Assembly (NCBI GenBank): GCA_015064065.1
Contig: SVSY01000008.1
Location: forward strand, 1-32,957
Length of the DNA: 32,957 nt
Reading direction: 5' to 3'
Source: Oscillospiraceae bacterium
GTDB lineage: Bacteria; Bacillota; Clostridia; Oscillospirales; CAG-272
Part shown: piece by piece, positions 22,688-29,768 of the stretch
Layout: each line of letters starts with the position of its first letter
Numbering within the stretch: the first letter of the stretch is position 1
Program-made: the position numbers and the translations under genes
Notes under the pieces: generated by a model
Told to the model about the DNA's origin: nothing
Database searches by the model: none
Seen by the model: the letters and a program-made list of their open reading frames with translations, nothing else

Positions 22688-23347
22688 TTAATCTTCGTAT
22701 ATACTTTTCTTTTTATTCGCGATCACGCAACACGCCGCTTTGATCTCGCCAAGCGAATAGCCGTATCTCGATACCGATGCGATAAGCTTTTGTATCTCAA
22801 GCCTATCGGTCGGTATCTTTTTATATCTGCTCTCGATAAGACGTACGCAATTACCTTCAAAATCCACGCCCGAATCCTCAAGTGCGAACATCGCCGCATC
22901 GACTGCCTCTGCGCTATAGCCCTTTGAACAGAGCCCTGCTCTTATTCGGCTCGCGCCCCAGAGCTTTGCCGCTCCGCGCTCTGCCTCGCGTATCGCGCTG
23001 TCGCGCTCGCACAGATAGCCGTGCTTGACTATGCGGCATACCGCCTCTCGTGCGATCGCGCGCTCGTATCCCTTGGCAATAAGCTTTGAGACAAGCATTC
23101 TCTGCGAGCACGCACCAAACCCAAGCACACATATTCCGCGTTTGTATGCCTCGTAGACCTTCGATTCGTGCTCAAGCTTATCAAAAAGCTCACAGGAGCA
23201 CTCGCCCTTACAAAGTCCGAGCTTTACGTAAAGCGCACTCGGTATGACGAATCGGCAATTCTGAGAGTTTTCTCCCTCGAAGAGCCTGACTCCCACCGCG
23301 ATCGCGTCCTCGCCCGATGCAGAAAAGGAAACTATCTCGGCACGCAT
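22688..23347 (-). CDS. recX: RecX regulatory protein
   Basis: A protein of 219 residues made of three-helix repeats in the RecX pattern: an N-terminal beta-rich part (1-60), then helical repeats with RMLVSKLIAKGY, AKLWGASRIRAGLCSKGYS and IQKLIASVSRYGYSLGEIK. RecX binds RecA filaments and modulates their activity. The ATG at 23347 overlaps the recA stop by one base (TGATG), so translation is coupled; a TTG one codon upstream is less likely. It follows recA in the same operon, which is strong support for the call. Confidence 0.9.
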   Translation of the reverse strand: MRAEIVSFSASGEDAIAVGVRLFEGENSQNCRFVIPSALYVKLGLCKGECSCELFDKLEHESKVYEAYKRGICVLGFGACSQRMLVSKLIAKGYERAIAREAVCRIVKHGYLCERDSAIREAERGAAKLWGASRIRAGLCSKGYSAEAVDAAMFALEDSGVDFEGNCVRLIESRYKKIPTDRLEIQKLIASVSRYGYSLGEIKAACCVIANKKKSIYED

Positions 23348-24465
23348 CAAAGCTCTTCCTCGAGCGTACGAATGTCAAATTCGTCGTCGTCATCCTCGTC
23401 AAGCTCAAACTCCTCGGTCGTGTCGGGGAGGGTATCCTTCATAGCGCGTATCTTCGCATCAAGCTCTGCAAGAAGCTCGGGATTACCCTCGATAAGCTTA
23501 CGGACGTTGTCCTTACCCTGACCTATTCTCTCACCGTTATACGAGAACCACGAGCCGCTCTTCTTTATGATATCAAGCGTTATCGCGTAGTCGATTATCT
23601 CGCCCGAGCGCGATATTCCCTTTCCGTAGAGTATGTCGAACTCCGCGGTCTTAAAGGGAGGCGCTACCTTATTCTTTACCACCTTACAGCGCACGCGGTT
23701 TCCGTAGATGTCGTTGCCGTTTTTGAGCGCATCTGCCTTACGAACGTCTATTCTGACAGAGGAATAGAACTTGAGCGCGCGACCGCCGGGGGTAGTCTCG
23801 GGATTTCCGTACATAACTCCGACCTTCTCACGAAGCTGGTTGATAAATACTACTATACTGTTGCTCTTGGAAATGATAGCCGAGAGCTTACGCATAGCCT
23901 GCGACATAAGTCTTGCCTGAACGCCGACCGTCGCCTGACCCATATCGCCCTCTATCTCCTGACGCGGAACAAGAGCCGCCACCGAGTCGACTACGACTAT
24001 ATCGATAGCGCCCGAGCGAACGAGCTGCTCGGTGATGTTGAGCGCGTCCTCGCCGCAATCGGGCTGAGAGACGAGCAGATTGTTTATATCAACTCCGAGA
24101 GCCTTTGCGTACACGGGGTCGAGCGCGTGCTCGGCGTCGATAAACGCCGCTTCTCCGCCCGCCTTCTGTACCTCGGCAACTATGTGAAGCGCGACCATGA
24201 TCTTACCCGAAGACTCAGGACCGAATATCTCTATTATTCTTCCGCGCGGAACGCCGCCGATGCCAAGAGCGATATCGAGCGCGATAGAGCCCGTGCTTAC
24301 CGCCTGTACCTCCATATGCGCGTTATCGCCAAGTCTCATAACAGAGCCTGCGCCGTGCTTTTTCTCTATCTGGGAGAGCGCCGTTGCAAGCGCCTTCTTT
24401 TTAGCCTCTGCGTCGTTGGTGGGAAGAGCCACCGCCTCTACTTTTTTCTTCTGCGCTGTTGCCAT
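23347..24465 (-). CDS. recA: RecA recombinase with an altered Walker A motif
   Basis: A protein of 372 residues from the second ATG (24465), which has GAGG at the best distance. The whole RecA core is present: N-terminal helix, [10 protein letters not shown] with the catalytic Glu, [14 protein letters not shown] (Walker B), [28 protein letters not shown] (loop L2 region and C-terminal core) and an acidic tail. The P-loop at 82-90 reads GPESSGK-I-M: the Thr after Lys88, which coordinates magnesium with ATP, is Ile89, and the next Thr is Met90. Everything else looks intact, with no frameshift. If real, ATP hydrolysis should be impaired. Alternatives are a sequencing or assembly error or a lineage-specific change. 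It is followed by recX. Confidence 0.97.
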   Translation of the reverse strand: MATAQKKKVEAVALPTNDAEAKKKALATALSQIEKKHGAGSVMRLGDNAHMEVQAVSTGSIALDIALGIGGVPRGRIIEIFGPESSGKIMVALHIVAEVQKAGGEAAFIDAEHALDPVYAKALGVDINNLLVSQPDCGEDALNITEQLVRSGAIDIVVVDSVAALVPRQEIEGDMGQATVGVQARLMSQAMRKLSAIISKSNSIVVFINQLREKVGVMYGNPETTPGGRALKFYSSVRIDVRKADALKNGNDIYGNRVRCKVVKNKVAPPFKTAEFDILYGKGISRSGEIIDYAITLDIIKKSGSWFSYNGERIGQGKDNVRKLIEGNPELLAELDAKIRAMKDTLPDTTEEFELDEDDDDEFDIRTLEEEL

Positions 24466-24516
24466 TTGCATTACCTCGTTAACTTAATATAGTGATCGCT
24501 TCCAATTTACGAGAAC

Positions 24517-24545
24517 ATTATACACCCATTTATCCCTTTTGTCAA
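24517..24545 (-). promoter_or_regulatory. Perfect-consensus promoter of recA-recX
   Basis: On the minus strand TTGACA (24540-24545), 17 bp, TATAAT (24517-24522). I see no full LexA box of the CGAAC-N4-GTTCG type around it. Confidence 0.87.
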
Positions 24546-24641
24546 TAGGTTTTCAAAAATATTTTTCCGTTTTTGGAAAAATAGATTTGTTAAAATCTAA
24601 AGTTTTGGGATTTGTAACTTTATTTTTCCGTTTTCAGCAAA

Positions 24642-24677
24642 AAAGACCGCGCCGAGCTTGTGCTCGTCGCGGTCTTT
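24642..24677 (-). terminator. Intrinsic terminator after the sialidase-fold gene
   Basis: AAAGACCGCG with its complement CGCGGTCTTT, extended by an inner CGAGC/GCTCG stem with one mismatch, followed on the minus strand by a T run. It lies 10 bp past the stop of the leftward gene. Confidence 0.85.
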
Positions 24678-24687
24678 CGGTAAATTT

Positions 24688-26034
24688 CTATTCTTCCACC
24701 GTTATCTCGACGGTGAGTATGCTCTTTCGCTTCACACCGTTTTCATCGGGATAATAAAAGTCGCTGTACGCCAAAAGTGCCTTGTTTTCCGCTATCGGCA
24801 ATATCGTGCAGTTGCAACAGCTTCCCGCATACTGCCAGAAGTTCGGACGCTCGGGTATCTCGTTTCCGAGCACGCTTCTGTCAGCGTCGGTCATTATCTC
24901 AAGTCCGTCGTCCCACGTATACCCCTCGTCGCCGCTCGCGTAAACGAAAATTCCCGGGCGGGTTATGACTGCGAGCGTCACACCGCACTCAAGTCTGAGA
25001 AGCTGCGGTAGCGCGCCTCTGTCCTTGAAATACTCGGGCTTGCTCCAACTCTTTGCTCCATCATTCGAGCGCGCAAGGTAGGTCGGACCCCACTCGGGAG
25101 TTCCACCAAACACTCCGCAGGTACGGAGCAGGCAAAGCATCGTTCCGTCTGCCATAAATTCGATAGAAGGCTCTGAAAATCCGTCGCGCAGATACGCAAA
25201 ATGGTCCTTGCTTGCATCACCCTCGTATCTTATAAAGGAAACGCACTCCCAGCTCTCGCCGTTATCGGTCGACTTGAGGATATAAGCACCGCCCTTGCCC
25301 GTGTAAGCGGCAGTCTCGGGATCGCTTCCCTCCTTGTACTCGGCGATCCAAAGCGTTTTTCCGTCAGGTCCGAGCTTTATGCGCGGTCCGCTGTAGAGTC
25401 CCGGCGAGGAGATAAGAAGCTCCTTTTCCTCGCCCTTCCAGGAGTCGTAGACCACCTGAGGATCGTATATCCTGACAAGTCTGTGCTTCCAATCGACTCG
25501 CGCCTCATACTCGCGCGGCTCACTTTCGCCCTTTTTCAGACGCGTAAAGAGCAGTCCCTTCGGGCAGATGTCGTCGGGGAGCGAGTCTACGTAGTAAAGA
25601 TTTTCAAATCCGCCGAAGACGTTGGTCGAGATAGCCACGGGGAACGGGAGCGAGCTCTCGTCCTCGCTCTTCTGCGGGAGCAGCTCATCCGTAGGTATGC
25701 GGTAATTTCCGAACCACTTGGGCTGCTTCATTCGCTTTACGCTCTTGACGGGAAAGGCTTTCGGCATAAGCATATCGCCGTCAGCCGTCGCGTATCCCAT
25801 CTTCTTTACGTCGTCAGCGTCGGCAACAGACCAGCTCTTGCCGCCGTCCGAGGTCTTAAAACAGAGCTTGTTTCCCTCTATCGCAAAGGGCGCATCGTCT
25901 TCGCAATGGATAGAGAGCAGTATATTTCCGTCGGCGGTATTATAGAGCCACGGGAACTGCACGAATCCCCAATGAAGCTTTTCCATCACGTCGCCCTGAT
26001 AAACGCACACGGGTTTCCCCATTTTTATCTTCAT
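24688..26034 (-). CDS. Sialidase-fold (BNR / Asp-box) protein
   Basis: A protein of 448 residues with no signal peptide. Four Asp-box-like repeats mark a beta-propeller: SDGGKSW (62-68), STDNGESW (255-262), SNDGAKSW (323-330) and SGDEGYTW (367-374). The GFSEPSIEFMADGTMLCLLRT stretch near 285-305 has the Glu and Arg seen in sialidase-type active sites. The usual N-terminal RIP motif is not in its normal place, so sialidase activity is uncertain and another exo-glycosidase or a carbohydrate-binding role is possible. It is the last gene of an operon with the BspA-like lipoprotein and a small RHH-like protein. The start has GAGG about 10 nt upstream. Confidence 0.75.
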   Translation of the reverse strand: MKIKMGKPVCVYQGDVMEKLHWGFVQFPWLYNTADGNILLSIHCEDDAPFAIEGNKLCFKTSDGGKSWSVADADDVKKMGYATADGDMLMPKAFPVKSVKRMKQPKWFGNYRIPTDELLPQKSEDESSLPFPVAISTNVFGGFENLYYVDSLPDDICPKGLLFTRLKKGESEPREYEARVDWKHRLVRIYDPQVVYDSWKGEEKELLISSPGLYSGPRIKLGPDGKTLWIAEYKEGSDPETAAYTGKGGAYILKSTDNGESWECVSFIRYEGDASKDHFAYLRDGFSEPSIEFMADGTMLCLLRTCGVFGGTPEWGPTYLARSNDGAKSWSKPEYFKDRGALPQLLRLECGVTLAVITRPGIFVYASGDEGYTWDDGLEIMTDADRSVLGNEIPERPNFWQYAGSCCNCTILPIAENKALLAYSDFYYPDENGVKRKSILTVEITVEE

Positions 26035-26058
26035 TATATATATACCTCTTAAAACAAG

Positions 26059-26268
26059 TCAATCCTCTTCCTCGTACGCGGAAATATCTATCTTTTTGAG
26101 CTCGGCGTCACTTATGCGCCCCTTGGTCTTTTCATAGTACGCTATATTGTTTCGCACCATAAAGGCGAACTGCGCGTTTGGGTTGCGCTTTTCCTTCTCG
26201 CAGACGAAAAGGAATTTGCGAAGCAGCTCTTCGGATACCTTGATGTCAAGCTTGAGATTATTCTTCAT
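26059..26268 (-). CDS. Small ribbon-helix-helix-like protein
   Basis: A protein of 69 residues. A short beta strand (LKLDIKV, 5-11), a helix (SEELLRKFLFVCEKEKR), a turn (NPN) and a second helix (AQFAFMVRNNIAYYEKTKG) give the ribbon-helix-helix pattern of Arc/MetJ-type DNA-binding proteins; the tail is acidic. Its ATG overlaps the stop of the upstream lipoprotein gene by one base (TAATG) and it has only a weak ribosome binding site, so it is probably translated by coupling. It could be a small regulator of the operon or part of an unrecognised module. No toxin partner is adjacent. Confidence 0.6.
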   Translation of the reverse strand: MKNNLKLDIKVSEELLRKFLFVCEKEKRNPNAQFAFMVRNNIAYYEKTKGRISDAELKKIDISAYEEED

Positions 26269-27380
26269 TATTTTTTCTTGCCCTTTCCGTCATTGTTCTT
26301 GCGGACCGTTCTGCTGTCCTTCGTGGTCTTCTTGTCCGAACGGATAAGGAAGAACGCACCTACCGCGATAGCGATTATTACCACGGCAAAAATAACGATA
26401 GCGATCACGGTGGTAACGAGATTTTTCTTTTTGGGTGCAGGTGTCTCGACAGTCGGCTCGGTAGCCTCGGGGGTCGTGTCGGTCTCGTCGGACTCTACCT
26501 TCTTATAGGTAAATTCAAGTTCAATAGGCTCGCCATTTCCCTTAGCACTCTTTTTGGACTCGCCGACTATCTCGTAGTCCTTTATTTCGGGAGCAGAGAT
26601 CTCCTTGGTCTCTTCGACCTCAAGCACCTCTGCCGCCGCTACCGTCTTTATAGTCGCGCCGCTCTCGTCCTTGCAAAGAATATTTACCACAGACGTGTGG
26701 AGCGATTTTACAGAATCCTTGCCTATCGCCGCGCCCTCGAATGCCGCCGCATCAAATTCAACGCCCGACGTATCCATTCTCAAGCTCTCAAGCTTGGTGC
26801 AATCCTTGAAGCACCACTCGTTTATCTTCTCGGGCTTGCCCTCAACGGTGACCGCCGTAAGCTCGCGGCAAAAAGCAAACGCGCGCGCGCCGAGCTTGGT
26901 GACCGAGGCGGGAACCGTAATGCTCGGAAGCTTTGCACAGCCTTCGAATGCCGCCTCACCTATCTCGACGAGCGTGTTGGGAAGCGAGACCTCGTCAAGC
27001 ACGGAACAGAAAGCAAAGGCGCACTTACCTACGCTCTCGACCCCTGCGGGTACCTCTATCTCTGCAAGCTTCGTCATTCCGTAGAATGCATAATTGCCTA
27101 TCTTAGTAAACGTCTTTCCGTCTCCCGTCTTGATCCTGACTCCCGTTACGGCAGCTCTCACAGCATTCCACGGAACGTCGGCAGGAGTATTTGCATCGGG
27201 GATCTCTCCCCCGCCCGTAAGCGTGAGCACGTGCGACTCTTTATCATAGGACCACGTAACGCCCTCCCAATCTCCGCTGACGCTGTCGGGATTTGCCGCA
27301 CTGTTGCCGCAGGAAGCGAGCGCCAGTACCATAAGCGAAACGAGCGCGGCGAGAACGAATATCTTAAAAATTTTCTTCAT
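26268..27380 (-). CDS. BspA-like leucine-rich-repeat lipoprotein with MucBP-like domain and C-terminal membrane anchor
   Basis: A protein of 370 residues. The N-terminus is a lipoprotein signal with the lipobox ALASC and the lipidated Cys at 24. Residues about 90-210 contain LRR_5/BspA-type repeats, seen as the recurrent pattern IGNYAFYGMTKLAEIEVP, VGKCAFAFCSVLDEVSLP and IGEAAFEGCAKLPSITVP. Residues about 230-295 resemble a MucBP-type domain (VNILCKDESGATIKT through PIELEFTYKK). A Thr/Glu/Pro-rich linker leads to a hydrophobic helix at about 321-346 and a basic cytoplasmic tail. It is thus anchored at both ends, an uncommon layout. Such proteins bind host or environmental ligands. It heads a three-gene operon. 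Confidence 0.85.
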   Translation of the reverse strand: MKKIFKIFVLAALVSLMVLALASCGNSAANPDSVSGDWEGVTWSYDKESHVLTLTGGGEIPDANTPADVPWNAVRAAVTGVRIKTGDGKTFTKIGNYAFYGMTKLAEIEVPAGVESVGKCAFAFCSVLDEVSLPNTLVEIGEAAFEGCAKLPSITVPASVTKLGARAFAFCRELTAVTVEGKPEKINEWCFKDCTKLESLRMDTSGVEFDAAAFEGAAIGKDSVKSLHTSVVNILCKDESGATIKTVAAAEVLEVEETKEISAPEIKDYEIVGESKKSAKGNGEPIELEFTYKKVESDETDTTPEATEPTVETPAPKKKNLVTTVIAIVIFAVVIIAIAVGAFFLIRSDKKTTKDSRTVRKNNDGKGKKK

Positions 27381-27422
27381 AATTAAAAGACCTCTCCGAG
27401 TAAAATTATTGTACCAAAGTAT

Positions 27423-27451
27423 ATTTTACCACATCTTATAGAATAAAGCAA
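27423..27451 (-). promoter_or_regulatory. Promoter of the BspA-like operon
   Basis: On the minus strand TTGCTT (27446-27451), 17 bp, TAAAAT (27423-27428), about 35 bp upstream of the ATG region. Confidence 0.65.
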
Positions 27452-27579
27452 CAGATTTTTAAAAAACTTCACAATTACCTCTTTCGCTTCTGCACCGCCT
27501 TGAACTCCGCCTTCAAGAAGTCTTTTTGCTTTGTGCAATGTACACAATATTCAACGCAAAAAAATGTTTATTTTGTTAA

Positions 27580-27608
27580 TTGATTTTTTTAGGATTATAA
27601 TGTATAAT
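27580..27608 (+). promoter_or_regulatory. Promoter of the first solute-binding lipoprotein gene
   Basis: TTGATT (27580-27585), 17 bp, TATAAT (27603-27608). A near-palindrome TTGTG/CACAA (27531-27547) and CTTGAA/TTCAAG (27499-27517) lie upstream and could be regulatory; both are weak. The stretch 27452-27579 otherwise shows no gene. Confidence 0.75.
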
Positions 27609-27656
27609 ATGTGTACTACCGATGAGGTAAAATTTATTTCGAAAGGAAAAATGCTT

Positions 27657-29246
27657 ATGAAAGTTTTTAAGAAACTTATTTGTATTCTTTTGGTCCTTTG
27701 CTTTGTAGGCACCGCTCTCGTAGGATGCGGCAAGAAGGATAAGGGCAGTAGCAATGCAGATGCTTCCGGAAATTCTCAGAACGGACAGCAGGCTACCGAG
27801 ACCCAGAAGGAAACCAATGAATACGGCGAACCCTCTTTCACAACTAACATCCCTGTAAATGACCTTGATTTCGAAGGTGAAAAGCTCACGGTTATGCTTC
27901 GTGAGAACGAGACCACCGAGAGACAGTGGTACAAGGAATCTCCCGAGGATGAGCTTGATGAGGCAGTTGCAATGAGAAACTCTGCAGTTGCAGAGACTCT
28001 CAACCTCGACATCGACTTCGAGATCATGCCCTACGGCGAGTACAACTCCGGTACTACCAACTACAACAACACCATTCTTCAGGACGTGCTCCAGAACTTC
28101 CACTATTACGATATAGCTGACCACTGGGCACTCGCAGGCGGATACTCCAGCATCAGAGACTGCAACGCAAACGTTCTTGATGAGGCTGTATTCCCCTACT
28201 TCAACTTTGAACTTCCCTGTTGGAACCAGTCCGTATGTACCGACGCGGTAGTTAACAACAGACTCCACCTCATCACCGGTGATATCAACATCACTCAGTT
28301 CGACATGGCTGTTGTATTCTGGTACAACAAGACTCTCTACGACCAGAAGAGAGAGAGCACCGACCACGATAACATTCAGGACCTCGCTCTTGAGGGCGCT
28401 TGGACCTATGCTGAGCTCTACAGATGGGCTAACCGTTTGTACGAAGACTCCAACGGTGAAGAAGGCAGACAGACCAGCGATACTTACGGTTTCGCTACTC
28501 AGAACGCTAACATCAACAACCAGCCCGTTCCTAAGGACGCTATCGCAGCTGCATTCGATATCGACCTTCTCATAACCAACCCCGACGGAACTCACTCCTA
28601 CAACATCGAGGGTAACGAGAGAGCTGCAAAGGCTCGTGACATGTGGATCGACATCTTCAAGCAGACCGGTACTACCGACAGCGGTTCCGTTGAGAACTTC
28701 GCTTCCGGTAAGTACGTATTCTGGGTTTCGATGATGTACCCCGGCAAGCAGGGCAACATGACCATTCGTGAGATGGACGACAAGTACGGACTTCTCCCCA
28801 TGCCTAAGTTCGATCTCGAGCAGGAGCAGTACTACACCGCAGCTTACGACGGATACTCCCTTATGTCGGTTCTCGATCACGAGGACGTTAAGGGTGAAGC
28901 AGTTTCTGCTTACCTCCAGTTCGCTACTGAGGAATCCTACACCTCCGTTCGTGGTTACTACTTCAACAGAATCGTTAAGCCTAAGTACTTCGGTACCGAC
29001 GACTCCGAGGGTACAGTTACCAAGTCTATCGCTCTCTTCGATATCATCGTTGCGAACATCAGATTTGACTTCTGGACCATCTACTCCGCACAGCTCAATC
29101 ACTTGACTTGGAAGTGGAGAACCTCCTTGCTTGAGGACTGGGATTCTCTTGAGGCAGCATACACTAAGGAGAAGGCTGTATTCGATAAGGCACTTCTCGA
29201 AATGGATGCTTGGTTCGGTCTTATAACCCTTCCCGACGAGGAATAA
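27657..29246 (+). CDS. Extracellular solute-binding lipoprotein, copy 1
   Basis: A protein of 529 residues; the ATG at 27657 is preferred over the one at 27651 because AAAGGA at 27642-27647 then has proper spacing and the product starts MKVFKKL like the paralogues. The signal peptide ends in LVGC with the lipidated Cys at 24, followed by a Lys/Ser/Asn-rich linker. The body resembles family 1 extracellular solute-binding proteins of ABC sugar importers, with aromatic-rich stretches such as FELPCWNQS, WYNKTLYD, GAWTYAELYRWA and YGLLPMPKFD. Copies 2 and 3 share these blocks. No permease or ATPase gene lies in the window. Arginine is encoded almost only by AGA and CGT, unlike the enzymes upstream, which suggests very high expression. 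Confidence 0.9.
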   Translation: MKVFKKLICILLVLCFVGTALVGCGKKDKGSSNADASGNSQNGQQATETQKETNEYGEPSFTTNIPVNDLDFEGEKLTVMLRENETTERQWYKESPEDELDEAVAMRNSAVAETLNLDIDFEIMPYGEYNSGTTNYNNTILQDVLQNFHYYDIADHWALAGGYSSIRDCNANVLDEAVFPYFNFELPCWNQSVCTDAVVNNRLHLITGDINITQFDMAVVFWYNKTLYDQKRESTDHDNIQDLALEGAWTYAELYRWANRLYEDSNGEEGRQTSDTYGFATQNANINNQPVPKDAIAAAFDIDLLITNPDGTHSYNIEGNERAAKARDMWIDIFKQTGTTDSGSVENFASGKYVFWVSMMYPGKQGNMTIREMDDKYGLLPMPKFDLEQEQYYTAAYDGYSLMSVLDHEDVKGEAVSAYLQFATEESYTSVRGYYFNRIVKPKYFGTDDSEGTVTKSIALFDIIVANIRFDFWTIYSAQLNHLTWKWRTSLLEDWDSLEAAYTKEKAVFDKALLEMDAWFGLITLPDEE

Positions 29247-29278
29247 TTTATTCTTCATAATTTTGAATTGAATACTTA

Positions 29279-29310
29279 CCCCGTGTGCTTCGGCACACGG
29301 GGTTTTGTTT
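29279..29310 (+). terminator. Intrinsic terminator after copy 1
   Basis: CCCCGTGTGC, a TTCG tetraloop and GCACACGGGG (29279-29302) followed by TTTTGTTT. Confidence 0.95.
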
Positions 29311-29315
29311 CGTGG

Positions 29316-29560
29316 CGGTTACAAGTGCGTAACCGTGAGTGCCGATGTTATTTGATTGCGACATCGGGAGCACCAAGGCGATCCCCTACCATCTTGTAGA
29401 AAATTGTTTCAAAGATGGTAGCCGTAAGTAGCTATGTAATTTGTTCGCGACATCGGGAGGAGCAATATGCTTCGCTTTGCTCAGCGTCAAGTTCGCTTCG
29501 CGAACGTTGCACCTCCCCTACCGAGAATGTTGGGATTTGTTTCAAAGATAACACCCGCAA
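29316..29560. repeat. Modular hairpin-rich intergenic element (degenerate tandem units)
   Basis: The 522-bp gap between copies 1 and 2 has no gene but contains repeated modules. GCGACATCGGGAG occurs at 29358-29370 and 29447-29459; CCCCTACC at 29383-29390 and 29515-29522; TTGTTTCAAAGAT at 29404-29416 and 29537-29549. Stems include CGGTTAC/GTAACCG (29316-29335), CCGATGT/ACATCGG (29342-29367) and CTACCATCTT/AAGATGGTAG (29386-29421). The second unit carries an extra segment of about 44 nt with stems GAGCAA/TTGCTC (29460-29482) and GTTCGC/GCGAAC (29491-29505). The function is unknown; it could be a dispersed repeat or a structured RNA. Confidence 0.6.
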
Positions 29561-29664
29561 TTTTATTATATCATAGAGCAATTATCATCTCTTGACAAAA
29601 GCTTTTTAGCAATTTATAATTATATATAGTAAACGAACATTTTTTGTTCAATTACAACAGTTTG

Positions 29665-29695
29665 CAATAGTAAAATTTATCGATTTTTACTATTG
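29665..29695. promoter_or_regulatory. Inverted repeat overlapping the copy 2 promoter
   Basis: CAATAGTAAAA (29665-29675) and TTTTACTATTG (29685-29695) form an 11-bp perfect inverted repeat with a 9-bp centre. Its right arm runs into the -35 box, as expected for a repressor operator. Confidence 0.5.
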
Positions 29696-29721
29696 AAAAA
29701 TTTGCCTGCATAGTATATAAT
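29693..29721 (+). promoter_or_regulatory. Promoter of the second solute-binding lipoprotein gene
   Basis: TTGAAA (29693-29698), 17 bp, TATAAT (29716-29721); a second TATAAT follows at 29721-29726. Confidence 0.75.
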
Positions 29722-29768
29722 ATAATGTGTATTGGCAAAAAACAAAACTAATGTGAAAGGAAAAAATC

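Noticed and set aside
26034..26064. Promoter-like TTGACT-18-TATAAT just upstream of the sialidase-fold gene on the minus strand
   Set aside because: The -10 box overlaps the start codon region, so the transcript would begin inside the gene; read-through from the BspA-like gene explains expression better.
26059..26268. Antitoxin of a toxin-antitoxin pair
   Set aside because: The protein looks RHH-like but neither neighbour resembles a toxin.
27576..29258. Long minus-strand open frames opposite the solute-binding protein genes (also at 29778-30992 and 31834-32796)
   Set aside because: They arise from the biased codon use of the real genes; the translations are Val/Leu/Ser-rich without motifs and have no ribosome binding sites.
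29316..29560. Possible CRISPR array
   Set aside because: The repeated words are short, unevenly spaced and part of hairpins; there are no regular spacers and no cas genes.
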